Positions 22,703 through 31,952 of a DNA stretch of 64,000 nucleotides are shown here, piece after piece. Below the pieces are notes generated by a model that did not search any database, was not told the DNA's origin, and worked only from the letters and a program-made list of their open reading frames with translations. Origin of the DNA: Anaeromicropila populeti. GTDB taxonomy: Bacteria > Bacillota > Clostridia > Lachnospirales > Lachnospiraceae. Each line of letters starts with the position of its first letter. Positions within the stretch are counted from its first letter, which is position 1. A program made the translations under genes and the position numbers. Where the stretch lies: NCBI RefSeq assembly GCF_900112775.1, contig NZ_FOYZ01000003.1:189494-253493 (forward strand), in the 5' to 3' direction.

Positions 22703-25249
22703 TTAATACACTACATCAATATCATAAATATTAATTCCGCTATTTGATGAATACAAATAAATTGTATTGCTATTTCCTGAGTAAGTAAATTTTTGTACCG
22801 ACAAGGACGTACTCATTGAAAACGTTCCTAGCTGGTTTCCATTGGCATCAGCAACCAATAAGGTTCTTGAACTAGTTCCTGATGATTTTCCAGTCACTAC
22901 AATGGAACAAGCACCACTTACAGGAAAGGAAGCTGAACGATAAGAAGTATTTCCTGTACCCCCTAAAGCTAAACAATATCCATAGGTTGTTCCATTTAAT
23001 GTTTGAGAAGCTTCATATACTTGCATCGTTTTTGCACTGGTTGCATGTAATGCTAATTGATTTACAGTAACACTAGATGAAATAGTCCCTAAACCTTTAA
23101 AGCCGGAATCCTGCATATTCCATGACATGTTTGTTCCAGTACTGCCAGCCGGAATTAACTTCCAATGCTGTGCATTGCCGCCCCAGTAAGTCCATTGGTT
23201 TGCGTTTCCTCCATTTGCTGTGCTAAAGTCATAGATTTCAATTGCTGAAGCACTTCCAGATGCTTTTGTCAAAAATGCATAGGAGCCATCATTATGTTTA
23301 GTAATATAATACTGTTGCATATCTCCTCCATGATAAGTCCATTGCAAAACATTTGTACCATTACTAGTACTACCGTTTTCAATATCTATACAACTAGTAT
23401 ATCCAGAGGCACCTGTTAGTATATGATAGTAGCCATTTCCATTGGAAACTACTTTAAATTTTTGAGCGTCACTTCCGTTATACTCCCATTGTTGAATGTT
23501 GGTTCCGTCTGACGCAGATCCATCTGCAACATCAAGGTATAATCCACTATTTACATTTTGTATATAATAAGTTCCTTCTGTCACAACTGAAGCCTCATCC
23601 TTAGTCTTTGATCCCCAAAGTGCTTTATTATTCTTACCAATTACAGAAAATGTCATTACCTCATTGTGGCTGCTTGATTCATTATATTGCTTGAAGAAAA
23701 CACCTTTATAAGTTATTCCACCAATTATCATCGTTACATAGTAGGAACCTGATGTATAAGACCATGTTCCGCTGATTGCTCCAGAAATTGTTCCATTAGA
23801 AGAAAGTGTAATGGATGTAGTAGGAAGCATTCCAACATTTGAAGTAGATGCATCTAAACCATGATCAATAAATTCATAGGTACCTGCCATATCTGATAAA
23901 CTGTATCCCGATGCCGAAATTTTACTTCCCAGATACTCATATGGAGCTGTCACCAGCCAGCCATCTTGATTCAAAAATTGTTGATGAACACGAACTTCAT
24001 GCATCTCTGAGCCATTATTAAATCGAGTATGATATACAAGATAATGACTTCCATCTGTGTTAATGAATGCTGAATTATGACCACCAGACTTATATCCCAC
24101 GCTTAAACTGGAAAAATCATAGTTTCCAAATAATTTAACCCCTAAATTTGCCTGATTACTTGTGGAAGAATAAATCGCTGAATTTCCTGCTGCATCCTTA
24201 TATGGACCTGAGATATTAGTAGAACGGTACATTCTAATGTGATAACCACCAGAATTTGCAAGTCCTCCGTATGTTATGTAAAGGTAATAGTAACCTGCCG
24301 TTTTATCATATACAATATATGGCGCTTCACCTGATTTATAATAGCCTCCTGCTATTCTTGTTCCAAAATAGGCATCTGTATTACCACTGTTATAACCAGG
24401 ATAAATTGGCTGACCAGTTGCTGGATTTAACTCAAGTAAATAAATTCCCCCTGACCAGGAACCATATGACATCCACATTCTTCCACTAGAATCAAATGTT
24501 AGGTTAGGATCAATTGCATTTGGAAATAAGCAATTATTATAAGAACCATTGGCATTAAACCATCCACTCCTATATCCACTTAATGTTCCTTTGCTAATTA
24601 ATGTTGAAACATTTGTATTTGTATATTTTGTATTTATTGTCTTACTGCCTAACGAAGAGGAAGTTGTAATATAATTATCCTTTAATGTAAAACCTGAATA
24701 TACAATTGTGTCAACATGTTTAAATGGCCCCTCTACTGATTTTGATACTGCATATCCAATGCAGGAACGAATGTACGTGGAAGACGTACAATAATACATC
24801 ATATATGCGCCTTTAGTCCCATCACTCCAACTATAACTTCCATTCCAAATAATGTCTGGTGCCCATACCGCATATCCGCCAGAACTATCCTGATCATTAT
24901 AGCCTGCCCATGTAAAGGATTCTGACAATGCACTTAATAAAGAATCTGTTGTTGAACTTCCATAGACACTTCTATTACTATACCCTTGGGTTCCTAAATA
25001 AGACCAGTCCATAATGTTTGTTGAAGAAGCCTGACCTAAATGCGATCCAAATATGTAATATTTCCCGGATTTTGGATCTCTAAAAATTGATGGATCATGT
25101 ACAGAAACCCTTTTTGTTGTTCCTGCTGCTGCTTTAATTGTATTTTCGTTGTGTTGCAAAACCAGTGTAAAGACAAACATACCAATAAGTGACACTGCTA
25201 TAACCTTTTTTAAAAATTTTTTCATACCTTTTCGGGTATAAACAATCAT
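22703..25249 (-). CDS. Secreted GH43 endo-arabinanase with lectin modules
   Basis: This encodes 848 residues. A signal peptide covers residues 9-41. A five-bladed GH43 propeller follows (about 48-440): catalytic base Asp52 in VHDPSIF, the pKa-modulating Asp in NAIDPNLTF, and the acid Glu in SGEAPYIVYD. A GH43 C-terminal barrel-like domain lies at about 455-555, a ricin-type beta-trefoil at about 565-705 with three repeats ending QWxYxGxDAQ/MQ, and a further Ser/Thr-rich beta module closes the protein. Endo-1,5-alpha-arabinanase of the two-domain type is the best call; GH43 members vary in specificity. AAAGGAGG lies ten bases before the first ATG. No arabinose genes are adjacent. Confidence 0.88.
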   Translation of the reverse strand: MIVYTRKGMKKFLKKVIAVSLIGMFVFTLVLQHNENTIKAAAGTTKRVSVHDPSIFRDPKSGKYYIFGSHLGQASSTNIMDWSYLGTQGYSNRSVYGSSTTDSLLSALSESFTWAGYNDQDSSGGYAVWAPDIIWNGSYSWSDGTKGAYMMYYCTSSTYIRSCIGYAVSKSVEGPFKHVDTIVYSGFTLKDNYITTSSSLGSKTINTKYTNTNVSTLISKGTLSGYRSGWFNANGSYNNCLFPNAIDPNLTFDSSGRMWMSYGSWSGGIYLLELNPATGQPIYPGYNSGNTDAYFGTRIAGGYYKSGEAPYIVYDKTAGYYYLYITYGGLANSGGYHIRMYRSTNISGPYKDAAGNSAIYSSTSNQANLGVKLFGNYDFSSLSVGYKSGGHNSAFINTDGSHYLVYHTRFNNGSEMHEVRVHQQFLNQDGWLVTAPYEYLGSKISASGYSLSDMAGTYEFIDHGLDASTSNVGMLPTTSITLSSNGTISGAISGTWSYTSGSYYVTMIIGGITYKGVFFKQYNESSSHNEVMTFSVIGKNNKALWGSKTKDEASVVTEGTYYIQNVNSGLYLDVADGSASDGTNIQQWEYNGSDAQKFKVVSNGNGYYHILTGASGYTSCIDIENGSTSNGTNVLQWTYHGGDMQQYYITKHNDGSYAFLTKASGSASAIEIYDFSTANGGNANQWTYWGGNAQHWKLIPAGSTGTNMSWNMQDSGFKGLGTISSSVTVNQLALHATSAKTMQVYEASQTLNGTTYGYCLALGGTGNTSYRSASFPVSGACSIVVTGKSSGTSSRTLLVADANGNQLGTFSMSTSLSVQKFTYSGNSNTIYLYSSNSGINIYDIDVVY

Positions 25250-25365
25250 TTATACCCTGCCTCCTTTCAAATAAATCCATGTAACCTGTTTTTTTGTAAT
25301 CCCCAATTTTAGATTTTAGTAAACAATTCATACTAAAAATAATTTGGATAAATCAGCATAAATCC

Positions 25366-25390
25366 TTATGCTATATTAAATATAGCATAA
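25366..25390. promoter_or_regulatory. Perfect palindrome, candidate operator
   Basis: Arms TTATGCTATATT and AATATAGCATAA flank a single central A. It lies 117 bases before the arabinanase start, in its probable promoter region. There is no T-run, so an operator is more likely than a terminator. Confidence 0.5.
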
Positions 25391-25500
25391 TATGTAAGAA
25401 AAAATAAGATGTATTATTCACAAATATTATGCAACTAATTAAACTATTTTAACAATTACCAAAACATATTTCACTTATTTATTTGAATTTTCCCTAAAAT

Positions 25501-25553
25501 TATAGAGCCTTTGCTCCCAGATAATTAATACCTGATTGGCAAAGGCTCCTGCA
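25501..25553 (-). terminator. Terminator of the osmolyte transporter operon
   Basis: On the minus strand GAGCCTTTGC pairs with GCAAAGGCTC around a loop of about 30 bases that itself has weak pairing. It lies about 45 bases past the regulator stop and ends in A+T-rich sequence. Confidence 0.7.
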
Positions 25554-25597
25554 AATATTTTAAAACTTCTATTATTGATACCTCTTCTAAATTAAAA

Positions 25598-26227
25598 TTA
25601 TAATAGATTTACATTTAGAAAATGACATACCTGTGGATATATTTTTTCATCACCTACAATAAGCAAAATATCTTTTTCCAAAATCAGTACATATGGACCT
25701 GGAGAAACGATTAAATTACCCTCTCGCTTAATTCCAATAATGGTACCACCTGTATTCTGCCAAAATTTCACCTCCGAAATTGTCTTTCCAAGGTGAATAA
25801 AATTACCTGGAACCTCAATTTCAATTGGTGTAAGCGGGTTGGTGTTTCTCAACCGTCCAGAGTAATCCAAAATTTTTTTTAATGTATCTTGTAAGTATAA
25901 ATCCAGCCTTTCCTTCTCTAAAAGGATATTATGAACTTGTTTTTCCAAATCCCTGACACTTTCCAAATTGGAGAAACGGTTCATATACTCAAAAGCCTTC
26001 TCCCGAGACAGAACCTCTATCCCACTGCCTCTATTGGATTTCACAATGTGAACATCCTCTAATATTTTTACTGCTCTCCTTATTGTTTCAGGAGACACTT
26101 TATACTCACTTGCCAAAGTAGAACGGCCATGTAGCTTATCTCCAATTTTAAAGCTACCGTTATAAATGCGATTAGCCAAATCAATGGCTATTTTTTCATA
26201 AGTAGGTATCTGAATTTTGTGTTCCAT
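25598..26227 (-). CDS. GntR-HTH/RCK_C regulator, BusR-type
   Basis: This encodes 209 residues from the ATG at 26227, five bases after GGAGG; an ATG five codons earlier overlaps that site. Residues 5-75 are a GntR winged helix (STLASEYKVSPETIRRAVKI), residues 85-125 a coiled coil, and residues 130-209 an RCK_C (TrkA-C) domain with GTIIGIKREGNLIVSPGP. This architecture is that of BusR, which binds c-di-AMP in RCK_C and represses betaine uptake in Lactococcus and Streptococcus. Here the gene ends an operon with an osmolyte importer, which supports the same role; ligand binding is inferred. Confidence 0.85.
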   Translation of the reverse strand: MEHKIQIPTYEKIAIDLANRIYNGSFKIGDKLHGRSTLASEYKVSPETIRRAVKILEDVHIVKSNRGSGIEVLSREKAFEYMNRFSNLESVRDLEKQVHNILLEKERLDLYLQDTLKKILDYSGRLRNTNPLTPIEIEVPGNFIHLGKTISEVKFWQNTGGTIIGIKREGNLIVSPGPYVLILEKDILLIVGDEKIYPQVCHFLNVNLL

Positions 26228-26305
26228 GAAATCCTCCAGCACATTATTATAAAATTAAAGATATCATAACACAAATCTTTTCTAAAAAATACTATCTGCA
26301 TAAAT

Positions 26306-27871
26306 TTATTTGATTAGTCCCTTTTCTTTTAAGAAATCTTCTGCCACCTGAGCAGGAGCCTCCTTCAAACTATCTACTTTATAATTTAATTCACGCATAG
26401 TTTCATCGTCCAAGGCAGCTGCTAATTTGTTTATAACACTTTCCAGTTCTGGATATTCCTCTAAAGTATCTTCTCGAATCAAAGGCGCTGCATAATATGG
26501 CGGAAAAAATTTCTTGTCATCTTCCAAAACTGACAAGTTAAATTCTCGTAATAATCCATCTGTAGAAAAAGCATCAATTACTTCACTTTCTCCGCTATTT
26601 AAAGCTGTATATCGAAGTCCTCCATCTACAGGAGCTACTTTTTTAAATTCTAAATTATACACTTCTTTTAGTCCAATCAGACCATCTGAACGATTAGGAA
26701 ATTCTATAGTAGGTCCCATAATCAGTTGTTTACTCACATTAGCTAAATCCGAAATTGTTTTCAAATTATATTTTTCTGCTGTATCTTGTCTTACTGCTAA
26801 AGCATACGTATTATTAAAGCCCAGTGGCTCCAGCCATTTTAATTGATACTTATCATGAAATTCTTTTTGCACAATATTATAAACTTGATCGGAATCACTA
26901 ACCGCATCTTCTTTTAATATATTTACCAATCCGGTTCCTGTATATTCCACATAAACATCCAATTCTCCAGAAGTTAAAGCACTAAAAGCAACCTGTGATC
27001 CACCAAGATTTAATTTCCTTTTTACATGGAAATCTGTGTTGTATTCGATTACATCTGAAATCATGTTTCCTACAATCAATTGCTCTGTAAAGTTTTTACT
27101 TCCAACTACAATCGTTTTTTCTTTGTTATGATTCATATTCATAACTAATACTGTTGCCCCAAAACATAGAATAATTCCCATTGAAGCAATTTGCACCCAT
27201 CGCCTTTGAAAAATACCGCTTTTTTTAGATTTTTTGGTAGAAAAGGAAATCCCATTTTCAATTTTACCAATTAAAAAATCGATGAGCAGGGCAAGCATAC
27301 ATGCTGGAATGGCTCCAGCTAAAATCATCTGATTATCTACCGTTTGCACACCTGAAAATACAAGATATCCCAAACCACCTGCACCAACAAAAGCAGCAAT
27401 TGTCATTAATCCAACCGCGGTAACAGCCGAAATGCGAATACCTGCCATAATCATGGGAAGGGCAAGTGGCAGCTGTACTTTCGTTAAAATCTGATTTTTG
27501 GTCAGTCCAATTCCAGTTGCAGCCTCGATAATGTTCCCATCTATATTCATTAATCCTGTGTACGTATTCTTGATAATTGGCAAAAGAGAATATAGCACAA
27601 CCATTATGATAGCTGGCTTACTTCCTATTCCAACAAAGGGAATAAGAAACCCAAGTAATGCCAGACTTGGAATAGCCTGAACTAAATTAGCTAATCCAAT
27701 AATAGGCTTGGATAGTTTCATATGCCTTGCAATTAAAACACCTATCGGTATTCCAATTAGTACTGCGATTAGTACTGCTAAAACACTAAGATAAATATGT
27801 TGAACAAGTAAATTCAAAATTTGTTCTTTTCGCTCTAAAATATATTGAAAAAAGTCAGCTACTTTTATCAT
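26306..27871 (-). CDS. opuFB: Osmolyte ABC importer, fused permease and binding protein
   Basis: This encodes 521 residues. The N-terminal 215 residues are a ProW/OpuCB-type permease (IPIGVLIARH, EAATGIGLTKNQIL as the EAA loop). A further membrane helix near residue 230 anchors a periplasmic-type binding domain that starts at KTIVVGSKNFTEQ and runs to the end. Such fusions are the OpuF/BusB type for glycine betaine, carnitine or related compounds. It overlaps the ATPase gene by one base (TAATG). The binding domain is on the outer face of the membrane. Confidence 0.9.
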   Translation of the reverse strand: MIKVADFFQYILERKEQILNLLVQHIYLSVLAVLIAVLIGIPIGVLIARHMKLSKPIIGLANLVQAIPSLALLGFLIPFVGIGSKPAIIMVVLYSLLPIIKNTYTGLMNIDGNIIEAATGIGLTKNQILTKVQLPLALPMIMAGIRISAVTAVGLMTIAAFVGAGGLGYLVFSGVQTVDNQMILAGAIPACMLALLIDFLIGKIENGISFSTKKSKKSGIFQRRWVQIASMGIILCFGATVLVMNMNHNKEKTIVVGSKNFTEQLIVGNMISDVIEYNTDFHVKRKLNLGGSQVAFSALTSGELDVYVEYTGTGLVNILKEDAVSDSDQVYNIVQKEFHDKYQLKWLEPLGFNNTYALAVRQDTAEKYNLKTISDLANVSKQLIMGPTIEFPNRSDGLIGLKEVYNLEFKKVAPVDGGLRYTALNSGESEVIDAFSTDGLLREFNLSVLEDDKKFFPPYYAAPLIREDTLEEYPELESVINKLAAALDDETMRELNYKVDSLKEAPAQVAEDFLKEKGLIK

Positions 27872-28995
27872 TAGAAATCCACCTCCATCTCCAATAGTTG
27901 GTCGCTTAATGCTGATAGTATACTGCTTCTTGTAATCAGACCCTTTAACTGCTTTGAACTGTTAACAACTGGTACATATCCTATATGATTATCATTCATG
28001 GTTTTTAACACACTGATTAAGTCCTCTTCTTCTAACACAGTAACTAAATTAGGCTCCATAACATTTTCAATTAGAAGGCCCCTATCTTTCAGCTTTAAAT
28101 CTTTCAGTGTAACAAGTCCAATCAATACTCCTGATTTTTCCGTAATCATTAAGCTGTCAACATGATTTGTTTTCATAATTTCAATTGCTTGAAGAACATT
28201 ACGCTTAGGATTAATTTTAACTGGTTCTTCAATCATAAAATCCTGAGCTTTAAGGAACTCTGGATTATTCCATATTTGTTTTTTTCCAATAAAATTTTCT
28301 ACGAATTCATTTGCTGGATTTTTCAATATAACTTCTGGCGTATCAAATTGTAGTATCTCTCCATCTTTTAATAAACAAATCTTGTCTCCCAACTTAATAG
28401 CCTCTTCCATATCATGTGTTACAAAAACAATTGTTTTATTTAATTCTTTCTGCATTTGAAATAGTTCCTCCTGAAGACCGTTACGGGTAACAGGATCTAA
28501 CGCACTAAAAGGTTCATCCATTAATATAATATCTGATTCTGTAGCAAACGCCCTTGCTACACCTACTCTTTGCTGCTGTCCACCGCTAAGTTCTTTGGGC
28601 AGACGTTCTAAATATTCATCTGGATTCAGTCCCACAAGTTTTAGTAATTCTACTGTCTTTTCAAAAATTTTCTCGGTTGGTTCCCCTTTCAGGCGAGGAA
28701 TCAATTCAATATTCTCCTTAATACTCATATGAGGAAATAGTCCTGTATGCTGAATAACATACCCCATATTTCTTCTCAATTGAATCGTATTGGCTTTTGC
28801 AATATCCTTACCATTTACATATATAGTTCCTGAAGTTGGTTCAACCAGTTTATTTAACATTTTTAATAGAGTCGTTTTTCCACAGCCGCTTGGTCCAATT
28901 AATATTACTAATTCTCCCTGATTTATCGTTAACGAAAAGTCATTTATAATAGTCTTATCACGATACATTTTTCTTACATTTTTAAATTCAATCAT
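27871..28995 (-). CDS. opuFA: Osmolyte ABC importer ATPase with CBS domains
   Basis: This encodes 374 residues: an ATPase domain (Walker A GPSGCGKTT, signature LSGGQQQR, Walker B LMDEPFSALDP) followed by a pair of CBS domains (about 255-370) that in OpuA-type systems gate transport by ionic strength or, in some species, c-di-AMP. It energises the fused permease/binding protein encoded next. It is the first gene of the operon, just behind the strong promoter and inverted repeat at 29019-29063. Confidence 0.93.
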   Translation of the reverse strand: MIEFKNVRKMYRDKTIINDFSLTINQGELVILIGPSGCGKTTLLKMLNKLVEPTSGTIYVNGKDIAKANTIQLRRNMGYVIQHTGLFPHMSIKENIELIPRLKGEPTEKIFEKTVELLKLVGLNPDEYLERLPKELSGGQQQRVGVARAFATESDIILMDEPFSALDPVTRNGLQEELFQMQKELNKTIVFVTHDMEEAIKLGDKICLLKDGEILQFDTPEVILKNPANEFVENFIGKKQIWNNPEFLKAQDFMIEEPVKINPKRNVLQAIEIMKTNHVDSLMITEKSGVLIGLVTLKDLKLKDRGLLIENVMEPNLVTVLEEEDLISVLKTMNDNHIGYVPVVNSSKQLKGLITRSSILSALSDQLLEMEVDF

Positions 28996-29018
28996 TCAAA
29001 TCCTCCTTCTTAACCAGT

Positions 29019-29063
29019 CAAACTAACAACCTCATTATAACAGTAAAGTTGTTAGTTTGTCAA
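29019..29063 (-). promoter_or_regulatory. Strong sigma-A promoter embedded in inverted repeat
   Basis: On the minus strand TTGACA (29058-29063) and TATAAT (29034-29039) are 18 bases apart. Perfect 12-base arms CAAACTAACAAC (29019-29030) and GTTGTTAGTTTG (29048-29059) bracket the -10 and touch the -35. This is the expected layout for repression, probably by the operon's own GntR/RCK_C protein. Confidence 0.8.
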
Positions 29064-29074
29064 ATTGGAGGAAT

Positions 29075-29121
29075 ATAGAAAAAAGAGCCGCCGTCTATTT
29101 AAGACGTAACAGCTCTTCTTA
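29075..29121 (-). terminator. Terminator of leuS
   Basis: On the minus strand AAGAGCTG...ACGTCT pairs imperfectly with AGACGGCGGCTCTT and is followed by TTTT, shortly after the leuS stop. Confidence 0.75.
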
Positions 29122-29133
29122 TTTCACCTATAT

Positions 29134-31545
29134 TTATTTCATTACAATATTAACAATTCTTCCAGGAACGTAAATTTCTTTTACAATATTTCCTGTTAAT
29201 TTATCCTGAACAGACTCTTTTGCTTTGGCAATAACAGCATCCTTTGCTTCTTCAATTCCTATCAAAATGGCAGCTTTTGTTTTTCCATTTATTTGTACTG
29301 CAATCTCAATTTCATCATCCTTCATTGCCTCTTCATCATATACTGGCCAGCCACCGTCAAACACGGAGCCTTCATTGCCTAACTGTTCCCATAATTCTGC
29401 TGCAAAATGAGGTGCAAATGGTGCCAGCAGCAATACAACCGCAGAAAGTGTTTCTTTATCAATTCCGTTTTCTTTCTTCGCTAGGTCAATCAGCTTGTTA
29501 TTGTATTCCATAAAACCGCTGATTACTGTATTTAGACTAAATGATTCCAAACGAGTTGTAATGTCATAAATCATCTTATGACGAAGCTTTACCATATCCT
29601 TCGTTGCTGAAACATTTTTCTCTTTGCTGTCCATTGTTAAATTCCAAAGACGATTTAAGAAACGATATACACCATCAATACCTCTGTCATCCCATTCCGA
29701 ATCTAATTCAGGTGGTCCAACAAACAACTCATATAATCTTAAGGAATCACATCCATAATCACGTACCAAATCATCAGGTGAAACTACATTTCCCTTAGAT
29801 TTACTCATTTTAATACCATTTTTTCCAGTAATCATACCCTGATTAAATAATTTTTGGAATGGCTCTTCAAAGTCAACTACACCAATGTCATATAAAAATT
29901 TGGTATAAAATCTTGCATATAATAAGTGTAATACTGCATGCTCTACGCCACCAATATACATATCAACTGGCAGATATTTTTTTGCCTTTTCAGCAGAAAC
30001 TAATTCTTTATTATTTTTACTATCCACATATCTTAAGAAATACCAAGATGAGCCTGCCCATTGTGGCATCGTATTAGTTTCTCTCTTTGCAGGCGCTCCA
30101 CAACAAGGACAAGTTGTGTTTACCCAATCAGTAATGTCTGCTAATGGTGATTCTCCTGTACCAGTAGGCTGATAGCTTTCAACCTCTGGAAGTAATAATG
30201 GCAGTTCTTCCTCCGGAACAGGAACTGCCCCACATTTCTCACAATGAACAATTGGAATTGGCTCGCCCCAATAACGCTGCCTTGAAAACACCCAGTCACG
30301 AAGCTTATATTGCGTAGTCTTCTTTCCGATTCCTTTTTCTTCAATTATAATTGGTGCTTCCTTTTTTAATACTGCCGAATCTTTTCCATTCCATTCACCT
30401 GAATTAATAACAATACCAGATTCTGTATACGCTTCCTTTAAATCTGGATTTTCTTTTCCATCTGGCGCAATTACCTGTATAATCGGAATGCTAAATTTTG
30501 TCGCAAACTCAAAATCCCTGTCATCATGTGCTGGTACACACATAATCGCTCCCGTTCCATAATCAGCCAGAACGTAATCAGACAGCCAAATCGGCACCTT
30601 TGCGCCATTCATTGGATTCACGGCATAGGAACCTGTGAATACTCCTGTTTTTTCTTTATCTTGAAGACGATCCACATTGGACTTCATGGAAGCTTTAAAA
30701 ATATAATCTTCCACAGCTTTCCTCGTCTCATCATTAGCTAACTCTTTTGCCATAGCATGTTCTGGTGCTAATACCATAAAAGTTGCTCCATACAACGTAT
30801 CTGGTCTTGTAGTATAAACAGTAATAGCCTTATCTGTACCATCCACTTTAAAATCTACTTCTGCACCATAGCTTTTGCCAATCCAGTCGGACTGCATTTT
30901 TTTTACTTTATCTGGCCAATCCAGTTTATCCAGATCGCTCAACAAACGATCTGCATATTTTGTAATCCTAAGCATCCATTGTTTTAAATTCTTCTTTGTA
31001 ACATCTTCACCACATCGTTCGCATTTACCATTAACAACTTCTTCATTTGCCAGGCCAGTTTTACAGGAAGGACACCAGTTAATTGGCATTTCCTTTTCAT
31101 ATGCCAAACCAGCTTTAAACATTTTGACAAAAATCCATTGTGTCCATTTATAGAAATCTGGATCTGTTGTGTTCACTTCCATATCCCAGTCATAAACCGC
31201 CTCAATTTCGTCCATCTGCCTCTTAATATTTGCCACGTTTTCAGCAGTAGAAATCGCTGGATGCACACCCATTTTTATTGCATAATTTTCAGCAGGTAAT
31301 CCAAAGGCATCCCATCCCATTGGATGGATAATATAATGCCCTTTCATCATCTTATAGCGGCTCCAGACATCACTGATAACATACCCTCTCCAGTGCCCCA
31401 CATGAAGCCCATTTCCAGATGGATAAGGGAACATATCCAGACAATAATATTTAGGTTTCTTTTCATCCTCTACGTTAACAGGATTTTGTTTCCAGTATTC
31501 ATGCCATTTTTTTTCAATTTCCTTATGATTATATGGTATTGCCAT
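29134..31545 (-). CDS. leuS: Leucyl-tRNA synthetase
   Basis: This encodes 803 residues charging tRNA-Leu. The class I signature HVGH lies at residues 48-51 and KMSKS near residue 575 (GIKMSKSKGN). The CP1 editing domain sits between them, and zinc-type Cys pairs are present (CPSC with CERC; a second CEKC with CPCC). I chose the ATG at 31545, eight bases after GGAGG; the ATG five codons upstream overlaps that site. Expression is controlled by the T-box leader upstream. Confidence 0.98.
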   Translation of the reverse strand: MAIPYNHKEIEKKWHEYWKQNPVNVEDEKKPKYYCLDMFPYPSGNGLHVGHWRGYVISDVWSRYKMMKGHYIIHPMGWDAFGLPAENYAIKMGVHPAISTAENVANIKRQMDEIEAVYDWDMEVNTTDPDFYKWTQWIFVKMFKAGLAYEKEMPINWCPSCKTGLANEEVVNGKCERCGEDVTKKNLKQWMLRITKYADRLLSDLDKLDWPDKVKKMQSDWIGKSYGAEVDFKVDGTDKAITVYTTRPDTLYGATFMVLAPEHAMAKELANDETRKAVEDYIFKASMKSNVDRLQDKEKTGVFTGSYAVNPMNGAKVPIWLSDYVLADYGTGAIMCVPAHDDRDFEFATKFSIPIIQVIAPDGKENPDLKEAYTESGIVINSGEWNGKDSAVLKKEAPIIIEEKGIGKKTTQYKLRDWVFSRQRYWGEPIPIVHCEKCGAVPVPEEELPLLLPEVESYQPTGTGESPLADITDWVNTTCPCCGAPAKRETNTMPQWAGSSWYFLRYVDSKNNKELVSAEKAKKYLPVDMYIGGVEHAVLHLLYARFYTKFLYDIGVVDFEEPFQKLFNQGMITGKNGIKMSKSKGNVVSPDDLVRDYGCDSLRLYELFVGPPELDSEWDDRGIDGVYRFLNRLWNLTMDSKEKNVSATKDMVKLRHKMIYDITTRLESFSLNTVISGFMEYNNKLIDLAKKENGIDKETLSAVVLLLAPFAPHFAAELWEQLGNEGSVFDGGWPVYDEEAMKDDEIEIAVQINGKTKAAILIGIEEAKDAVIAKAKESVQDKLTGNIVKEIYVPGRIVNIVMK

Positions 31546-31604
31546 ATCTGATTCCTCCATTCTTTTTCATACAAATGCGGTACTGGAGCAAGTTTCCATC
31601 ACAT

Positions 31605-31908
31605 AAAAAGCCCCTCCGTCTCTATACTGCTTAGAGACGAAAGGGCATCTATCCATCACCATTTTCCGTGGTACCACTCTAATTCGTGCAATCTTCTTTG
31701 TCAAACTGCACGCACTTATTGTTCTGTAACGGGAATACCCGCCCCTATCTACACATTATCTGTATCCTCTTTCAAGGAAATACTTCAACAAGGGAGCTCC
31801 AAGGCGAGTTGGGAGACTAAATCTATTGCCTTGCACCAGACGGCAACTCTCTAAAAGACCCTGTTCTCTTACTACTCCTCTTCACTGCTTTTAATACTAT
31901 AAACTGTT
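31605..31908 (-). ncRNA. T-box leader, leucine-specific
   Basis: The T-box core GTGGTACCACGG is at 31666-31677 on the minus strand, followed by a terminator with arms CGTCTCTA and TAGAGACG (31617-31639) and then a T-run. Upstream is a Stem I region whose base pairs AACAGGG with CCCTTGTT; next to it CTC (31794-31796) is a fitting leucine specifier. Uncharged tRNA-Leu should favour the antiterminator and leuS expression. The specifier choice is inferred from position. Confidence 0.93.
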
Positions 31909-31914
31909 AAATAT

Positions 31915-31942
31915 TTTATATCAAATGCACTTACCTTGTCAA
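31915..31942 (-). promoter_or_regulatory. Sigma-A promoter of the T-box/leuS transcript
   Basis: TTGACA (31937-31942) and TATAAA (31915-31920) are 16 bases apart on the minus strand, placing the RNA start a few bases before the T-box Stem I region. Confidence 0.85.
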
Positions 31943-31952
31943 GTAAAAAAAC

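Larger units (their letters stand above)
25250..25597. other. Intergenic region upstream of arabinanase
   Basis: This 348-base, very A+T-rich gap holds the upstream region of the arabinanase gene with a perfect 25-base palindrome (25366-25390) and, at its right end, the terminator of the GntR/RCK_C gene. I see no credible small gene. Confidence 0.5.
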
